Below, one piece after another: positions 26,781-36,019 of a DNA stretch of 64,000 nt. The stretch comes from Sphingomonas sp. 28-63-12. GTDB taxonomy: Bacteria; Pseudomonadota; Alphaproteobacteria; Sphingomonadales; Sphingomonadaceae. The stretch spans positions 62,001 to 126,000 of the forward strand of contig NCGD01000008.1 in NCBI GenBank assembly GCA_002281535.1, given 5' to 3'. Made by a program: the position numbers and the translations under genes. The notes beneath the pieces are model-generated. The model searched no databases. It saw only the letters and a list, made by a program, of their open reading frames with translations, and was not told where the DNA came from. The first letter of the stretch is position 1. The number at the start of each line of letters is the position of its first letter.

Positions 26781-27767
26781 TCAGGCCGCCCGCTTCTCCA
26801 AAGCGTGCGCTGCCTCGGCCACCAGCTGCGCGATGATCTCGGCGACCGGCTCTTCCTTGGTTACCATCCCGACCGACTGGCCCGCCATCAGTGAACCATG
26901 TTCGACATCGCCGTCGATCACTGCGCGGCGCAGCGCGCCCGCCCAATAATGTTCGATCTCCAGCTGCGCCTCGCCCATCTGGACCGACCCGGCATCGAGC
27001 AGCGCCGCGACTTCGCGCTGCTTGGCGGTAAACAGCTCGGCGCCGGCATTTTTCAGCGCGCGCACCGGGATCACCGGCAGGCGCGGATCGATCTGCACGC
27101 TGGCAATCGCATCGCGTGCCGACGCGCGGAAGAACGCCTTTTTGAAATTGGCATGGGCGATGCTCTCGGTCGCACAGGCAAAGCGCGTGCCGAGCTGGAC
27201 CCCAGCTGCACCCATATCGAGATACGCCGCAATTGCTTCACCCCGCCCGATACCGCCCGCCACGAACACCGGCACCTGGTCGGCGACCTCGGGCAAAATC
27301 TCCTGGGCAAGCACGCTGGTCGACACCGGGCCGATATGGCCGCCCGCCTCCATCCCCTCGACCACCAGCGCATCGACGCCCGACCGGATCAGCTTCTTGG
27401 CCAGGCTCAGTGCCGGTGCAAAGCAGAGCACCTTGGCCCCGCCACCCTTGATCGCATCGAGCGCGCCCGCAGGCGGCAACCCGCCTGCCAGCACGACATG
27501 TGTGACCTGATGCCTGGCGCAGACTGCGATCAGGTCGAATAATTGCGGGTGCATCGTAATCAGGTTCACGCCGAACGGCTTCGCGGTCATCGTCTTGGTC
27601 GCGGCAATCTCGGCATCGAGCAGCGCAGGCGTCATCGCCCCACAGGCGATCAGGCCGAACCCGCCCGCATTGGAGATGGCGGAGACGAGGTGGCGCTCGC
27701 TCACCCAGGACATGGCGCCACAGATTATCGCGGTCTCGCTGCCCAGAAAGGCGCAGCCGCGCGCCAT
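26781..27767 (-). CDS. Nitronate monooxygenase-like flavin oxidoreductase
   Basis: 328 residues from ATG 27767. Longer starts (27830, 27836) would put a palindromic repeat at 27787-27806 into the N-terminus as Thr/Pro noise, so I prefer the shorter form. GCAFLGSETAIICGAMSWVSERHLVSAISNAGGFGLIACGAM, PFGVNLI, VVEGMEAGGHIGP and PVFVAGGIGRGEAIAAYLDMGAAGVQLGTRFACATES are the FMN-binding TIM-barrel motifs of the NMO/2-nitropropane dioxygenase family, with the catalytic-type His in EAGGHIG. In this subgroup the physiological substrate is uncertain; some members act as NAD(P)H-quinone reductases. Confidence 0.88.
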   Translation of the reverse strand: MARGCAFLGSETAIICGAMSWVSERHLVSAISNAGGFGLIACGAMTPALLDAEIAATKTMTAKPFGVNLITMHPQLFDLIAVCARHQVTHVVLAGGLPPAGALDAIKGGGAKVLCFAPALSLAKKLIRSGVDALVVEGMEAGGHIGPVSTSVLAQEILPEVADQVPVFVAGGIGRGEAIAAYLDMGAAGVQLGTRFACATESIAHANFKKAFFRASARDAIASVQIDPRLPVIPVRALKNAGAELFTAKQREVAALLDAGSVQMGEAQLEIEHYWAGALRRAVIDGDVEHGSLMAGQSVGMVTKEEPVAEIIAQLVAEAAHALEKRAA

Positions 27768-27786
27768 ACGGCGGGCGAGGCGGTCA

Positions 27787-27806
27787 CCCCCCGTTTGCGG
27801 GAGGGG
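27787..27806. repeat. REP-like palindrome
   Basis: A 7-bp C-rich stem (27787-27793) pairs with 27798-27805 across a TTTG loop with one bulged A, flanked by GGATGGGTTGGGG. This layout (short GC palindrome plus a G-rich tail) is typical of REP elements. A more degenerate copy may lie around 27850-27880. Dispersion elsewhere in the genome cannot be seen from this window. Confidence 0.45.
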
Positions 27807-27937
27807 ATGGGTTGGGGTGTGATCAGCCATGGTCATCGGGCGGCTATGCCCACCCTCAGCCCCGCCCGCAAGCAGGAGAGGAGAGGCGCGCACCCGCCGC
27901 GCTCTCTGCCCACGTCACCCCAGCCCAAGCTAGGGTC

Positions 27938-29203
27938 TCAAGCCACCTCTTCCGCATCCAGGCCATAGGCCGTGTGCAGCACGCGCACCGCCAGCTCGGT
28001 ATAATCCTCCTCGATCAGCACGCTGACCTTGATCTCGCTGGTCGAGATCGCCTGAATGTTGATGCCGCGATCGGCCAGCGCCTTGAACATCGCCGAGGCG
28101 ACACCGGCATGGCTGCGCATGCCGACGCCGACCACCGATATCTTGGCGACCTTGCTGTCATGGACCAGGCTGGCATAGCCGATATCGCCCTTGGCCCTGT
28201 CCAGCGCATCGAGCGCGCGGGCGAGTTCGGCCTGCGGCACGGTGAAGGTCACATCGGTCGATCCGCTGTTATGCGCGATATTCTGGATGATCATGTCGAC
28301 ATTGATATTGATATCGGCGAGCGGGCCGAAAATCCCGGCCACCGCGCCGGGCTTGTCGGGCACTTCAATCAACGTGATCTTGGCCTCGTTCTTGTCATGC
28401 GCGATGCCGGTGATGAGCTGGCGTTCCATATCGTCTCCGATTTCGTCGTCGCCGACGATCATTGTGCCGGGCAGCGTATCCGCCGTAGCCGAATTATTGG
28501 GATCATCGAAGCTGGAGAGCACCTGGATGCGCACCCCTTCCTTCATCGCCAGCCCGACCGATCGGGTCTGCAGCACCTTGGCGCCGACGCTGGCAAGCTC
28601 GAGCATTTCCTCATAGGTCACGCGGCTGAGCTTGCGCGCGCGCGGCACGATACGGGGATCGGTGGTATAGACGCCGTCGACATCGGTATAGATATCGCAG
28701 CGATCGGCCTTCACGGCCGCGGCGACCGCCACTGCCGATGTGTCCGATCCCCCACGCCCCAGCGTCGATATCCGGCTATCGTCGGCCACGCCCTGGAAAC
28801 CGGGGATGACAGCGACTTCGCCCGAGGCCATCGCCGCGATCAGCGCCTCTGCATTGATCTCGTCAATCCGGGCAGAGGCATGCGCGCTGGTGGTGCGGAT
28901 CGGCAATTGCCAGCCGAGCCAGCTGCGCGCCGGCACGCCGATTGCCTGCAAGGCAATCGCCAGCAAACCGCTCGTTACCTGTTCGCCGCTGGCCACCACC
29001 ACGTCATATTCGCGCGGATCGTACAGCGAGGACGCTTCGCGGCAGAAATTGACGAGCCGGTCGGTCTCGCCGGCCATCGCCGAGACGACGACGGCAACCT
29101 CATTGCCCGCCGCCACCTCACGCTTGACGCGCGCCGCAACGCTGCGGATCCGCTCGATCCCGGCCATCGACGTGCCGCCGAACTTCATCACGATACGGGC
29201 CAT
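27938..29203 (-). CDS. lysC: Aspartate kinase LysC
   Basis: 421 residues from ATG 29203; the upstream frame to 29293 overlaps ubiG. KFGGTSMAGIERIR opens the kinase domain, followed by TLGRGGSDTSAVAVAAAVKADRCDIYTDVDGVYTTDPRIV. Two C-terminal ACT domains follow (LIEVPDKPGAVAGIFGPLADININVDMI and VVGVGMRSHAGVASAMFKALADRGINIQAISTSEIKVSVLI), the allosteric lysine/threonine sites. It is a monofunctional kinase at the entry to Lys, Met and Thr synthesis. It is divergent from ubiG with only 53 bases between starts. Confidence 0.96.
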   Translation of the reverse strand: MARIVMKFGGTSMAGIERIRSVAARVKREVAAGNEVAVVVSAMAGETDRLVNFCREASSLYDPREYDVVVASGEQVTSGLLAIALQAIGVPARSWLGWQLPIRTTSAHASARIDEINAEALIAAMASGEVAVIPGFQGVADDSRISTLGRGGSDTSAVAVAAAVKADRCDIYTDVDGVYTTDPRIVPRARKLSRVTYEEMLELASVGAKVLQTRSVGLAMKEGVRIQVLSSFDDPNNSATADTLPGTMIVGDDEIGDDMERQLITGIAHDKNEAKITLIEVPDKPGAVAGIFGPLADININVDMIIQNIAHNSGSTDVTFTVPQAELARALDALDRAKGDIGYASLVHDSKVAKISVVGVGMRSHAGVASAMFKALADRGINIQAISTSEIKVSVLIEEDYTELAVRVLHTAYGLDAEEVA

Positions 29204-29256
29204 GGGCGGTATTGGTTTCCCTTGGGTTGCGAGGGGGTGCCTGATAAGTGGGGTCC

Positions 29257-30006
29257 ATGACGAAGGCAAGCACAGCGGCAGGCACAGCCGCAACCACGAT
29301 CAATCCCATCGAAGCCGCCCATTTCGGCGCGATGGCGGCTGATTGGTGGGACCCCAAGGGATCATCGGCGATGCTCCACCGCCTCAATCCCGCCCGGCTC
29401 GGCTATATTCGCGCAGCGGCGGACGCGCATTGGCGGCTCGATGACCGCAGCTTTACCCCGCTCGCCGGCAAGGCCGCGCTCGATGTCGGCTGTGGCGCCG
29501 GGCTGCTGTGCGAGCCGCTCGCCCGGCTCGGTGCCAGCGTCGTGGGGCTGGATGCCGCGCCCGAAAACATCGCGGCCGCCAGCGCCCATGCCAGCCAATC
29601 GGGGCTGATGATCGATTATCGCACCGGCAGCGTCGAAAATCTCGGCCACGCGCGCTTCGATCTCGTCACCTCGATGGAAGTAATCGAGCACGTTACCGAT
29701 CCCGCCGCCTTTGTCGCCGGGCTGGCCGGCGCATTGGCCGATGACGGGCTGCTGATCCTGTCCACCCCCAACCGCACAGCGCTGTCACGCGTCGCGCTGA
29801 TTTCGGTTGCCGAAGGGCTTGGCCAGATCCCGCGCGGCACGCATGACTGGGATAAATTCCTGACGCCCGACGAATTGACCGCGATCGTCGAAGGCGCAGG
29901 GCTTCGGGTAACCGATCTGCGCGGCCTGACCTTTTCGCCCGCCAAGGGTTTTGTCATCGGCGACGATCTGAAGCTGAATTACCTGATGACGGCGGTGCGG
30001 GGATAG
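29257..30006 (+). CDS. ubiG: Ubiquinone O-methyltransferase UbiG
   Basis: 249 residues from ATG 29257 (GTG 29248 is less likely). The SAM site is AALDVGCGAGLLCEPLARLGASVVGLDA (~72-99), and NPIEAAHFGAMAADWWDPKG and TSMEVIEHVTDPAAFV, LSTPNRT and IPRGTHDWDKFLTPDEL are the UbiG-specific regions. It performs both O-methylations of ubiquinone synthesis. Convergent with the autotransporter gene; a hairpin lies between them. Confidence 0.96.
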   Translation: MTKASTAAGTAATTINPIEAAHFGAMAADWWDPKGSSAMLHRLNPARLGYIRAAADAHWRLDDRSFTPLAGKAALDVGCGAGLLCEPLARLGASVVGLDAAPENIAAASAHASQSGLMIDYRTGSVENLGHARFDLVTSMEVIEHVTDPAAFVAGLAGALADDGLLILSTPNRTALSRVALISVAEGLGQIPRGTHDWDKFLTPDELTAIVEGAGLRVTDLRGLTFSPAKGFVIGDDLKLNYLMTAVRG

Positions 30007-30007
30007 C

Positions 30008-30051
30008 GCCTGGCGGGGCAAGGCCGTACCCGGCCGGTCGCCCGGCCAGGC
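30008..30051. terminator. Hairpin between convergent genes
   Basis: An outer inverted repeat (GCCTGGC 30008-30014 with GCCAGGC 30045-30051) and an inner alternative stem (GGCCGG 30032-30037 with CCGGCC 30042-30047) fill the gap between the ubiG stop and the autotransporter stop. There is no T run on either strand, so efficient intrinsic termination is doubtful. Confidence 0.35.
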
Positions 30052-30059
30052 ATCGCCGC

Positions 30060-32339
30060 TTAGAATCGCGCGCTTAATTTCAGCGTGCCCTGCTGCGCAC
30101 TATAGCCTGCATTGGACCCGTAATAATCATAGCCAGCCTCAAGCGACCATGCGTGTTTGGTGCAAGCGCAGGAAGCGACGATGATGCCGGCGCCCGCATT
30201 CCATAGGTCCTGCGCGGCCTGGATACCGGGCACGGCGAAGGTTTGCGAACCGGGGACATCGAACGCCGCAACTTGCACCTGTCTCGGATTTTTCAGCTCG
30301 CGGATCCATTTCGCGTGCACTTCCGGAACAAAGCTGCCCTTGCCCATCGCGAAATCATGGGCGACCTTCACCCCGAGCGTGGATTCGAGGAAATCATACC
30401 GCCGTGGCTTGATCGCCAGATTGATGTCCCCCGCACCGGTTTCGGTAAACCGGCGGATCTGCTCGTGGCTGTACAGCAGCGAAGCGAGCGGCGTGATCGT
30501 CAGCCCCCCGGCCTGCAGGTGCCAGCCAGTCGCAGCGAAGGCGGTCAGCGCTTCGCCGCTATATTCCGCGCTGGCCTCACGGTTCACCGCTGCAAAGATG
30601 ATCTGACGACGGCCACGATACTGGTTCGCCATGGCCGACAGTGCGGCATTGAAGAACCAAGTGCCGGGTTCGTAATTGACATAGGCAGTGACCTGGAAGC
30701 TATCCACGGTGGTCCGGGCGCGCACATCATTGCTGTTGATCGTGCTGTTCGCATAGCCGAACCCGGCACCGGCCGATGCGCTGGCGCTGATCGGCGCTTC
30801 CCAGGCGATCATCACGCCGCCGCTATCGGCCTTATATCCGGTCGCTGCCTGCTGATCATGCTGACGGGCAAAATAGCCGAATCCCTGCAGCCAAAGGCCA
30901 CCTTTGCGCCGATCGCAGCCCGCGTCCTCTCGGTCCGCGCGCTCGCCGAGCGGGCGGACCTGATCGCAGGCGGGGGCGGCGAAACGCGACGACCATAGCG
31001 TCTGGAACTGTCGGATCGTGGCTAATGTCACCAGCCCAACAGCGCCGTCAGCGGGCGATGGTGATAATTGGACGACGGCATTCACCACCGCAGCAGGATC
31101 GGATAAGGCGTTTATAGGTGCGAGTACGGCAATGAGATCGGGGGTCGGGGTAACGCCGAGGATGACCGGCACGATCGCAGCCGCAACCGGCAGCGTGGCT
31201 GGCAACGGGACAATTGGCGTCGGCGTGCCGCCGGGCGGGGAGACCGCAGGCGGCGCGATCGCGACCTGGATCGGAATACCTGTCGTCTCGATGGTCACCA
31301 GCCCGGCGATAGTGCCCGCCGCCGGTATGGCGCGGAAAGTGTAAAGCGGATTGGTCGGGTTCTGCACGGTGATCCCGACGACGCTGCCGTTGGTGCCGCT
31401 CTGCACGGTTCCGGCCTGTGTCTGAATGATATTGAACTGGGTGCCGACGGGAATATAGGCCGTCGGCGAGACGGTGACGTTGATCAATGTGCTGGCACCC
31501 AGGTTGGTCGTGCCGACCGGGCGGATATTGCCGTAGACAGAAGGGCTCGCCAGCGTCGTACTGATAACGCCGCGATTGGCCAGCGTCAGCGCGCCGCCGA
31601 TGTTCAGGGTGTTGGTTCCCAGCGCGAAGCCATAGGCGTTGGTTGCGCCCGTGATCGTCGCAGACACGCCGGCCGTGGTGCTGCCGCCCACCACATTGAT
31701 CGTCCGAAGCCCGATCGCCCCGCCAACGGCGCCGTTGAGCACGCTGCCACCGCCAAGCAAGAGCGTACCGGTCTGCGCGCCCGCCGTGGTGGTCAGCGCG
31801 CCGATCAAGGTAGTGTTGGGTGCCAGGCTGATCGTCCCATCGGCAGCAAAATTGCTCGCGCTGACGTTGGTTGAACCGCTGTTGAAGTTTAGTGTGCCGC
31901 CGCCCGTCACGTTGGTGGTGGTCGCAAAAACCGGCCCGTTGAAATTGATGACGGTGCCCGTGTTGCCACCAGTGATGGCGAGCAAGAATGGTCCTGCCGG
32001 TTGAGTCTGCCCGATCGCACCATAAACATTGGAACTACTGTTGAACGTCACGTTGCCCTGGCTGCTCGCAGCCGTCGAGATTGCGATCGTATTGGGGGCG
32101 ACCGGATTGTTCAGTGTGAAGATATCGACCTTAGGGCCGCCGACCACGCCGACGATGAGCGTTCCGGTGGTGGCGGAGCCCGACATATCGACACCGCTGG
32201 TGCTGCCGTCGACACTGAGAGGGGTAGGCCCCGGCCCCACCACTTTCTGGCGCTGCGCCTCGGCAGCAGTGCAGGAAATAATCGAAATGGCGCCCAGCAA
32301 AGATAAACGGATTGGGCGCGAAAAGGCTGTGATACGCAT
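30060..32339 (-). CDS. Autotransporter with C-terminal beta-barrel
   Basis: 759 residues from ATG 32339 with a GAGGAAAG site. The signal peptide is RLSLLGAISIISCTAAEAQ. The passenger (~30-400) is low-complexity, rich in Thr, Gly, Asn, Ser and Ala with repeated TINVVGG/TLNFNSGS-like beta-helix strands. A Pro-rich stretch (SPPGGTPTPIVPLP) leads to the C-terminal autotransporter barrel (~500-759), where alternating aromatic strands end in KLSARF; the terminal Phe marks outer-membrane insertion. A disulfide-capable CAC motif lies near VASCACTKHAW. No enzyme motif is visible in the passenger, so an adhesin-like or structural role is more likely. The 442 bases upstream hold no other gene. Confidence 0.85.
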   Translation of the reverse strand: MRITAFSRPIRLSLLGAISIISCTAAEAQRQKVVGPGPTPLSVDGSTSGVDMSGSATTGTLIVGVVGGPKVDIFTLNNPVAPNTIAISTAASSQGNVTFNSSSNVYGAIGQTQPAGPFLLAITGGNTGTVINFNGPVFATTTNVTGGGTLNFNSGSTNVSASNFAADGTISLAPNTTLIGALTTTAGAQTGTLLLGGGSVLNGAVGGAIGLRTINVVGGSTTAGVSATITGATNAYGFALGTNTLNIGGALTLANRGVISTTLASPSVYGNIRPVGTTNLGASTLINVTVSPTAYIPVGTQFNIIQTQAGTVQSGTNGSVVGITVQNPTNPLYTFRAIPAAGTIAGLVTIETTGIPIQVAIAPPAVSPPGGTPTPIVPLPATLPVAAAIVPVILGVTPTPDLIAVLAPINALSDPAAVVNAVVQLSPSPADGAVGLVTLATIRQFQTLWSSRFAAPACDQVRPLGERADREDAGCDRRKGGLWLQGFGYFARQHDQQAATGYKADSGGVMIAWEAPISASASAGAGFGYANSTINSNDVRARTTVDSFQVTAYVNYEPGTWFFNAALSAMANQYRGRRQIIFAAVNREASAEYSGEALTAFAATGWHLQAGGLTITPLASLLYSHEQIRRFTETGAGDINLAIKPRRYDFLESTLGVKVAHDFAMGKGSFVPEVHAKWIRELKNPRQVQVAAFDVPGSQTFAVPGIQAAQDLWNAGAGIIVASCACTKHAWSLEAGYDYYGSNAGYSAQQGTLKLSARF

Positions 32340-32781
32340 GCGGCTTTCCTCAAAGGCACGCGACCGGCGCACAGCGGTATGGCTAGAGATCGGGACAAGC
32401 TTATTTTTTGTCGGTGACGGGACATTTGTCAGTTCGCTTCACGGCGGTGCGCATTCATTGCCGCAAAGGAAATCCACTTTGTGTTGGCTAGGACGGCACG
32501 CCACGCAGACGCTCGAGTGATTTCATGGTCGTAACAGCCGGCAACACTGATTGTTCCGTCGATGCACGGGCTCCCCCGAACAATCGCCGGTCATGTCGCG
32601 CTGGCAAAAACGAATCGGCGGGATTTCGCCGCCACCGGTCGTTCGCGTTTATGGGCAGATGGCCAGGATCACCCAAGCGGCGCGCCCTTGCGCACGCCGG
32701 GGCACAGAGCCGCAGATCGCTGTGGCCGGCACGCAAGACTCGCGCGTTCGCCGCTAACGTTCCGGCAAAACAAAATCGACG
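32340..32781. other. Intergenic region, no gene seen
   Basis: 442 bases between the autotransporter start and the SDR stop. Open frames in both directions here (32488-32736 minus; 32525-32785 plus) are Arg/Ala-rich shadows with no ribosome site or family match. No tRNA-like cloverleaf or terminator was found. The 3' part near 32340 must contain the autotransporter promoter, but no clear boxes stand out. Confidence 0.5.
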
Positions 32782-33582
32782 CTAGTCCCTCGGCGTTACC
32801 ACTCCGCGCCGCATCTGCTTGCGCAGCCGGCCGGGCATCCAGCGGGCCGCAAAGGCCAGGCGGAAGGCGGTCTTGCCGACATAGGTGTGGACCTTGTCGC
32901 CATGCACCGCCGCCCATGCCGCCGCCGCGACGTCGCTGGCCGGGGTCAGTTCGAGCCCGGCGCCGGTAACCGATTCACGGATCGACCGATTGGTGCCGCC
33001 CGCGACGCCATCCAGCAACGGCGTTTCGATGAAGCCGGGGACAAGATCGCGGACATTGATGCCGTCGGCCGCCCATTCGCCGTCAAGTGCTTCGGTCAGC
33101 GCGCGCACTGCGAATTTGGTCGCGGAATAAACGGCCAGACCCGCCGACCCATAAATCGCCGAGGCTGATGCCGTATTGAGCAGGCAAGATCCGGGCGTGC
33201 GCGCAAGATAGGCATGGCCAATCCGCGCGCCATTGACGACGCCGGTGAAGTTGATCGCGATCGTCCGGTCGATATCGTCAAAGGTCGCCTGTGCAAACGG
33301 GCCGCCGGTGCCGATGCCGGCATTGTTGAACAACACATCCAACCGCCCGCCGGCCAGTTCGGTAAAATCATCAAGGCTGGCGATCCAGGCATCGCGGTCG
33401 CGCACGTCCATCTTGTAGAGATGGGCCATGTCCGCTGGCAGCATCCCTGCGGTCTCGGCAAGCCCCGCCTCGTTGACATCGGCCAGCCCGACGCGCCACC
33501 CGCGTGCGGCGAAATAGACCGCGACCGCGCGGCCAATACCGGAACCGCCGCCGGTGATGAAAATTGCCTTGATGTCGCTCAT
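32782..33582 (-). CDS. SDR family oxidoreductase
   Basis: 266 residues from ATG 33582 with GGGGCAGG just upstream. Cofactor motif TGGGSGIGRA (10-19), NNAGIG, and the active-site Ser-Tyr-Lys set with LLNTASASAIYGSAGLAVYSATKFAV are all intact. Preference between NAD and NADP is not determined; the substrate is unknown. The C-terminus has a basic patch (RWMPGRLRKQMRRG). It is divergent from the osmoprotectant ABC genes with a 72-base gap. Confidence 0.92.
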   Translation of the reverse strand: MSDIKAIFITGGGSGIGRAVAVYFAARGWRVGLADVNEAGLAETAGMLPADMAHLYKMDVRDRDAWIASLDDFTELAGGRLDVLFNNAGIGTGGPFAQATFDDIDRTIAINFTGVVNGARIGHAYLARTPGSCLLNTASASAIYGSAGLAVYSATKFAVRALTEALDGEWAADGINVRDLVPGFIETPLLDGVAGGTNRSIRESVTGAGLELTPASDVAAAAWAAVHGDKVHTYVGKTAFRLAFAARWMPGRLRKQMRRGVVTPRD

Positions 33583-33654
33583 CCTGCCCCCTTTGCGGGG
33601 AACCGTCCCGCCGGTGTTTGACCTTGTGCGCTTCATCCCGCATCACCGCTGGCG

Positions 33655-34452
33655 ATGCTAGAAGAATCGCGCAACCAAGGCCCGTCGGTCGTCTTTGAGG
33701 GCGTGACCAAGCAGTATCCAGGCGGCGCCATCGCCGTGTGTGGCGTGTCCGTTACCATCGCCGCCGGCAGCTTTGTCGCATTGGTCGGCAGCTCGGGATC
33801 GGGCAAGTCGACATTGCTCAAGATGATCAACCGACTGGTCGAACCGAGCAGCGGCCAGGTTCTGGTCGGTGACACGCCGGTCGAGCGCGAGGACGTCCAT
33901 CTGCTGCGCCGCCGGATCGGCTATATTTTCCAGAATGTGGGGCTATTCCCGCATTTCACCGTCGCCGAGAATATCGCCATCGGCCTGCGGCTGGGCGGCG
34001 GGACGGACAATCGTGCCCGCGTCGACATGCTGCTCGATCTGGTCGATCTGCCGCGTGACTTCGGCACGCGAACCCCCGATGCACTGTCGGGCGGACAGCG
34101 TCAGCGCGTTGGCGTGGCGCGTGCGCTCGCTACCAAGCCCGGGCTGCTGATCATGGATGAGCCGTTCGGCGCGCTCGATCCCGTCACCCGCGACCAGCTC
34201 GGCAAGGCGATCCGTCGGCTGCACGATCAGTTTGGGCTGACGACGATCATGGTGACGCACGACATGGCCGAAGCGCTGTTGCTGGCCGATCGCGTGCTGG
34301 TGATGGACGCCGGGCGGATTGTTGCGGATTGCCCCCCGCGCGCGCTGATCGCCGGGGAAGGTGGCCCGGCCGCCGATGCGCTGGTCGCGGTGCCGCGCGA
34401 ACAGGCCCGGCGGTTGCGCGCGCTGGAAAACGGCATCGGGGCCGGGACATGA
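33655..34452 (+). CDS. Osmoprotectant-type ABC importer ATPase
   Basis: 265 residues. Walker A GSSGSGKS (45-52), Q-loop YIFQNVGLFPHFTV, signature LSGGQRQRVGVARAL, Walker B LLIMDEPFGALDP and the H-loop MVTHDMAEAL are complete. QNVGLFPHFTV and LVDLPRDFGTRTPDALSGG match the glycine betaine/choline (OpuCA/ProV-like) subgroup, but there is no C-terminal CBS pair, so osmotic gating by CBS is absent. It overlaps the permease/binding-protein gene by 4 bases (ATGA). Confidence 0.9.
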   Translation: MLEESRNQGPSVVFEGVTKQYPGGAIAVCGVSVTIAAGSFVALVGSSGSGKSTLLKMINRLVEPSSGQVLVGDTPVEREDVHLLRRRIGYIFQNVGLFPHFTVAENIAIGLRLGGGTDNRARVDMLLDLVDLPRDFGTRTPDALSGGQRQRVGVARALATKPGLLIMDEPFGALDPVTRDQLGKAIRRLHDQFGLTTIMVTHDMAEALLLADRVLVMDAGRIVADCPPRALIAGEGGPAADALVAVPREQARRLRALENGIGAGT

Positions 34453-35984
34453 ATAGCCCGTTTTTCGCCGCGCTCGCCCGCGTACCCGATCTGCTTGCCG
34501 CCCACGTGTTGCTCGCGGCATCGGCACTGGTGCTCGGGCTGGTGATCAGCCTGCCGCTGGCGATCTGGTCGGCGCGGCGGCCGCTGGTGGCGCGCACGGC
34601 GCTCGGCTTTGCCAGCCTCGTCCAGACGATCCCGAGCCTCGCCTTGCTCGCACTGTTCTATCCGCTGTTGCTATCGCTCTCGGCACTGGTCGGTGGCGGC
34701 ATTCCGGCGCTCGGCTTCCTGCCCTCGCTGCTCGCGCTGACGCTCTATGCGCTGCTGCCGATCCTGCGCAACGGTGTGACCGGACTCAACAGCATCGACC
34801 CTGCCGTGATCGAGGCGGCGGATGGCGTCGGCATGACCGGCTGGCAGAAATTGCTGCTGGTTGAGGCGCCGCTCGTCTCGCCGGTGCTGATGGCCGGCAT
34901 CCGCACCGCCGCAGTCTGGACGATCGGTGCGGCGACACTGTCGACGACGGTCGGCCAGCCCAGCTTGGGCGACATGATCTTTGCCGGGCTGCAAACCCAG
35001 AATTGGGCGCTGGTATTGGCCGGCTGCCTGACGGCAGCGACGCTGGCGCTGGTCGTCGACGCGCTGCTCGGCGTGGTCGAACATGGCATCGCCCGGCGCC
35101 AGCGGGTGCGCGCCTTTGTCGCGCTTGGCGTGCTGGCGGCGGGCATTTTGGTGGCGCTGACGCCGATGCTGCCGACCGGGCAGAAAAGTGTCGTGGTCGG
35201 CGCCAAGGGCTTTTCGGAGCAATATATCCTGGCGCGGCTGATCGGCCACCGGCTCGAGCGCGCCGGCTACCGTGTCACCTATCGCGAAGGCCTTGGATCC
35301 GCGGTGGCGTTTGCAGCGCTCAGGGGCGGCGACATCAATGTCTATGTCGATTATTCGGGCACGATCTGGACCAACGAGATGAAGCGGCAAGACGTGCCGT
35401 CGCGCGCGCAAATCGTGAAGGGCATCGCCGCCTGGAGCGAGCAGACCCACGGCATCCGCCTGCTCGGCAGCCTGGGCTTTGAAAACGCCTATGCCTTTGC
35501 GATGCGCGGGGATCAGGCGAAGCGGCTCGGCATCGCGTCGCTTAGCGACCTTGTCGCCCAGGCGCCCGCGCTCAATTTCGGCGCCGATCTCGAATTTCTC
35601 GAGCGGCCCGAATGGGCGGCGGTCAAGCGCGCCTATCCGCTCAGCTTCAAATCGGCGCAGGCCTATAACCCGACCTTCATGTACCGCGCCATTGAGAGTG
35701 GCCGGGCCGATGTGATCTCCGCCTTCTCGTCGGACGGCCGCATCGCTGCGCAGCATCTGGCCGTGCTCGCCGACCCGAAGGGCGCGATCCCCGGCTATGA
35801 CGCGATCCTGCTGGTCGACCGTGCCCATGACAGCGATGATCGCTTCCTCAACGCGATCACGCCGTTGGTCGGCCATATCCCGGTCGAGCTGATGCGCGAG
35901 GCCAATTACATGGTCGACCGCGACGCCAACAAGGCCAGCCCTGAGGAAGCGGCGACCTGGCTTGAGGCGCGAATCGGGCAGTAG
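34449..35984 (+). CDS. Osmoprotectant ABC permease fused to substrate-binding protein
   Basis: 511 residues from ATG 34449. The N-terminal ~210 residues are an OpuCB-type permease with about six helices and the EAA-like loop IEAADGVGMTGWQKLLLVEAPLVSPVLMAGIRTAAVWTIGAATLSTTVG. After another helix (VALGVLAAGILVALTPML) the C-terminal ~270 residues form an OpuAC/QAT-type binding protein: VVVGAKGFSEQYILARLIGHRLERAGYRV, LGSAVAFAALRGGDINVYVDYSGT and FSSDGRIAAQHLAVLADPKGAIPGYDAILL. The binding domain is therefore tethered to the membrane. The likely ligands are choline, glycine betaine or related quaternary amines; not proven. Confidence 0.92.
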   Translation: MNSPFFAALARVPDLLAAHVLLAASALVLGLVISLPLAIWSARRPLVARTALGFASLVQTIPSLALLALFYPLLLSLSALVGGGIPALGFLPSLLALTLYALLPILRNGVTGLNSIDPAVIEAADGVGMTGWQKLLLVEAPLVSPVLMAGIRTAAVWTIGAATLSTTVGQPSLGDMIFAGLQTQNWALVLAGCLTAATLALVVDALLGVVEHGIARRQRVRAFVALGVLAAGILVALTPMLPTGQKSVVVGAKGFSEQYILARLIGHRLERAGYRVTYREGLGSAVAFAALRGGDINVYVDYSGTIWTNEMKRQDVPSRAQIVKGIAAWSEQTHGIRLLGSLGFENAYAFAMRGDQAKRLGIASLSDLVAQAPALNFGADLEFLERPEWAAVKRAYPLSFKSAQAYNPTFMYRAIESGRADVISAFSSDGRIAAQHLAVLADPKGAIPGYDAILLVDRAHDSDDRFLNAITPLVGHIPVELMREANYMVDRDANKASPEEAATWLEARIGQ

Positions 35985-36019
35985 GGCGGCCGATCGCCTA
36001 TCTCGTCGACTGGAGCAGC

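Noticed and set aside
32488-32785. Small ORFs in the gap upstream of the autotransporter
   Set aside because: No ribosome site, no homology, Arg-rich composition.
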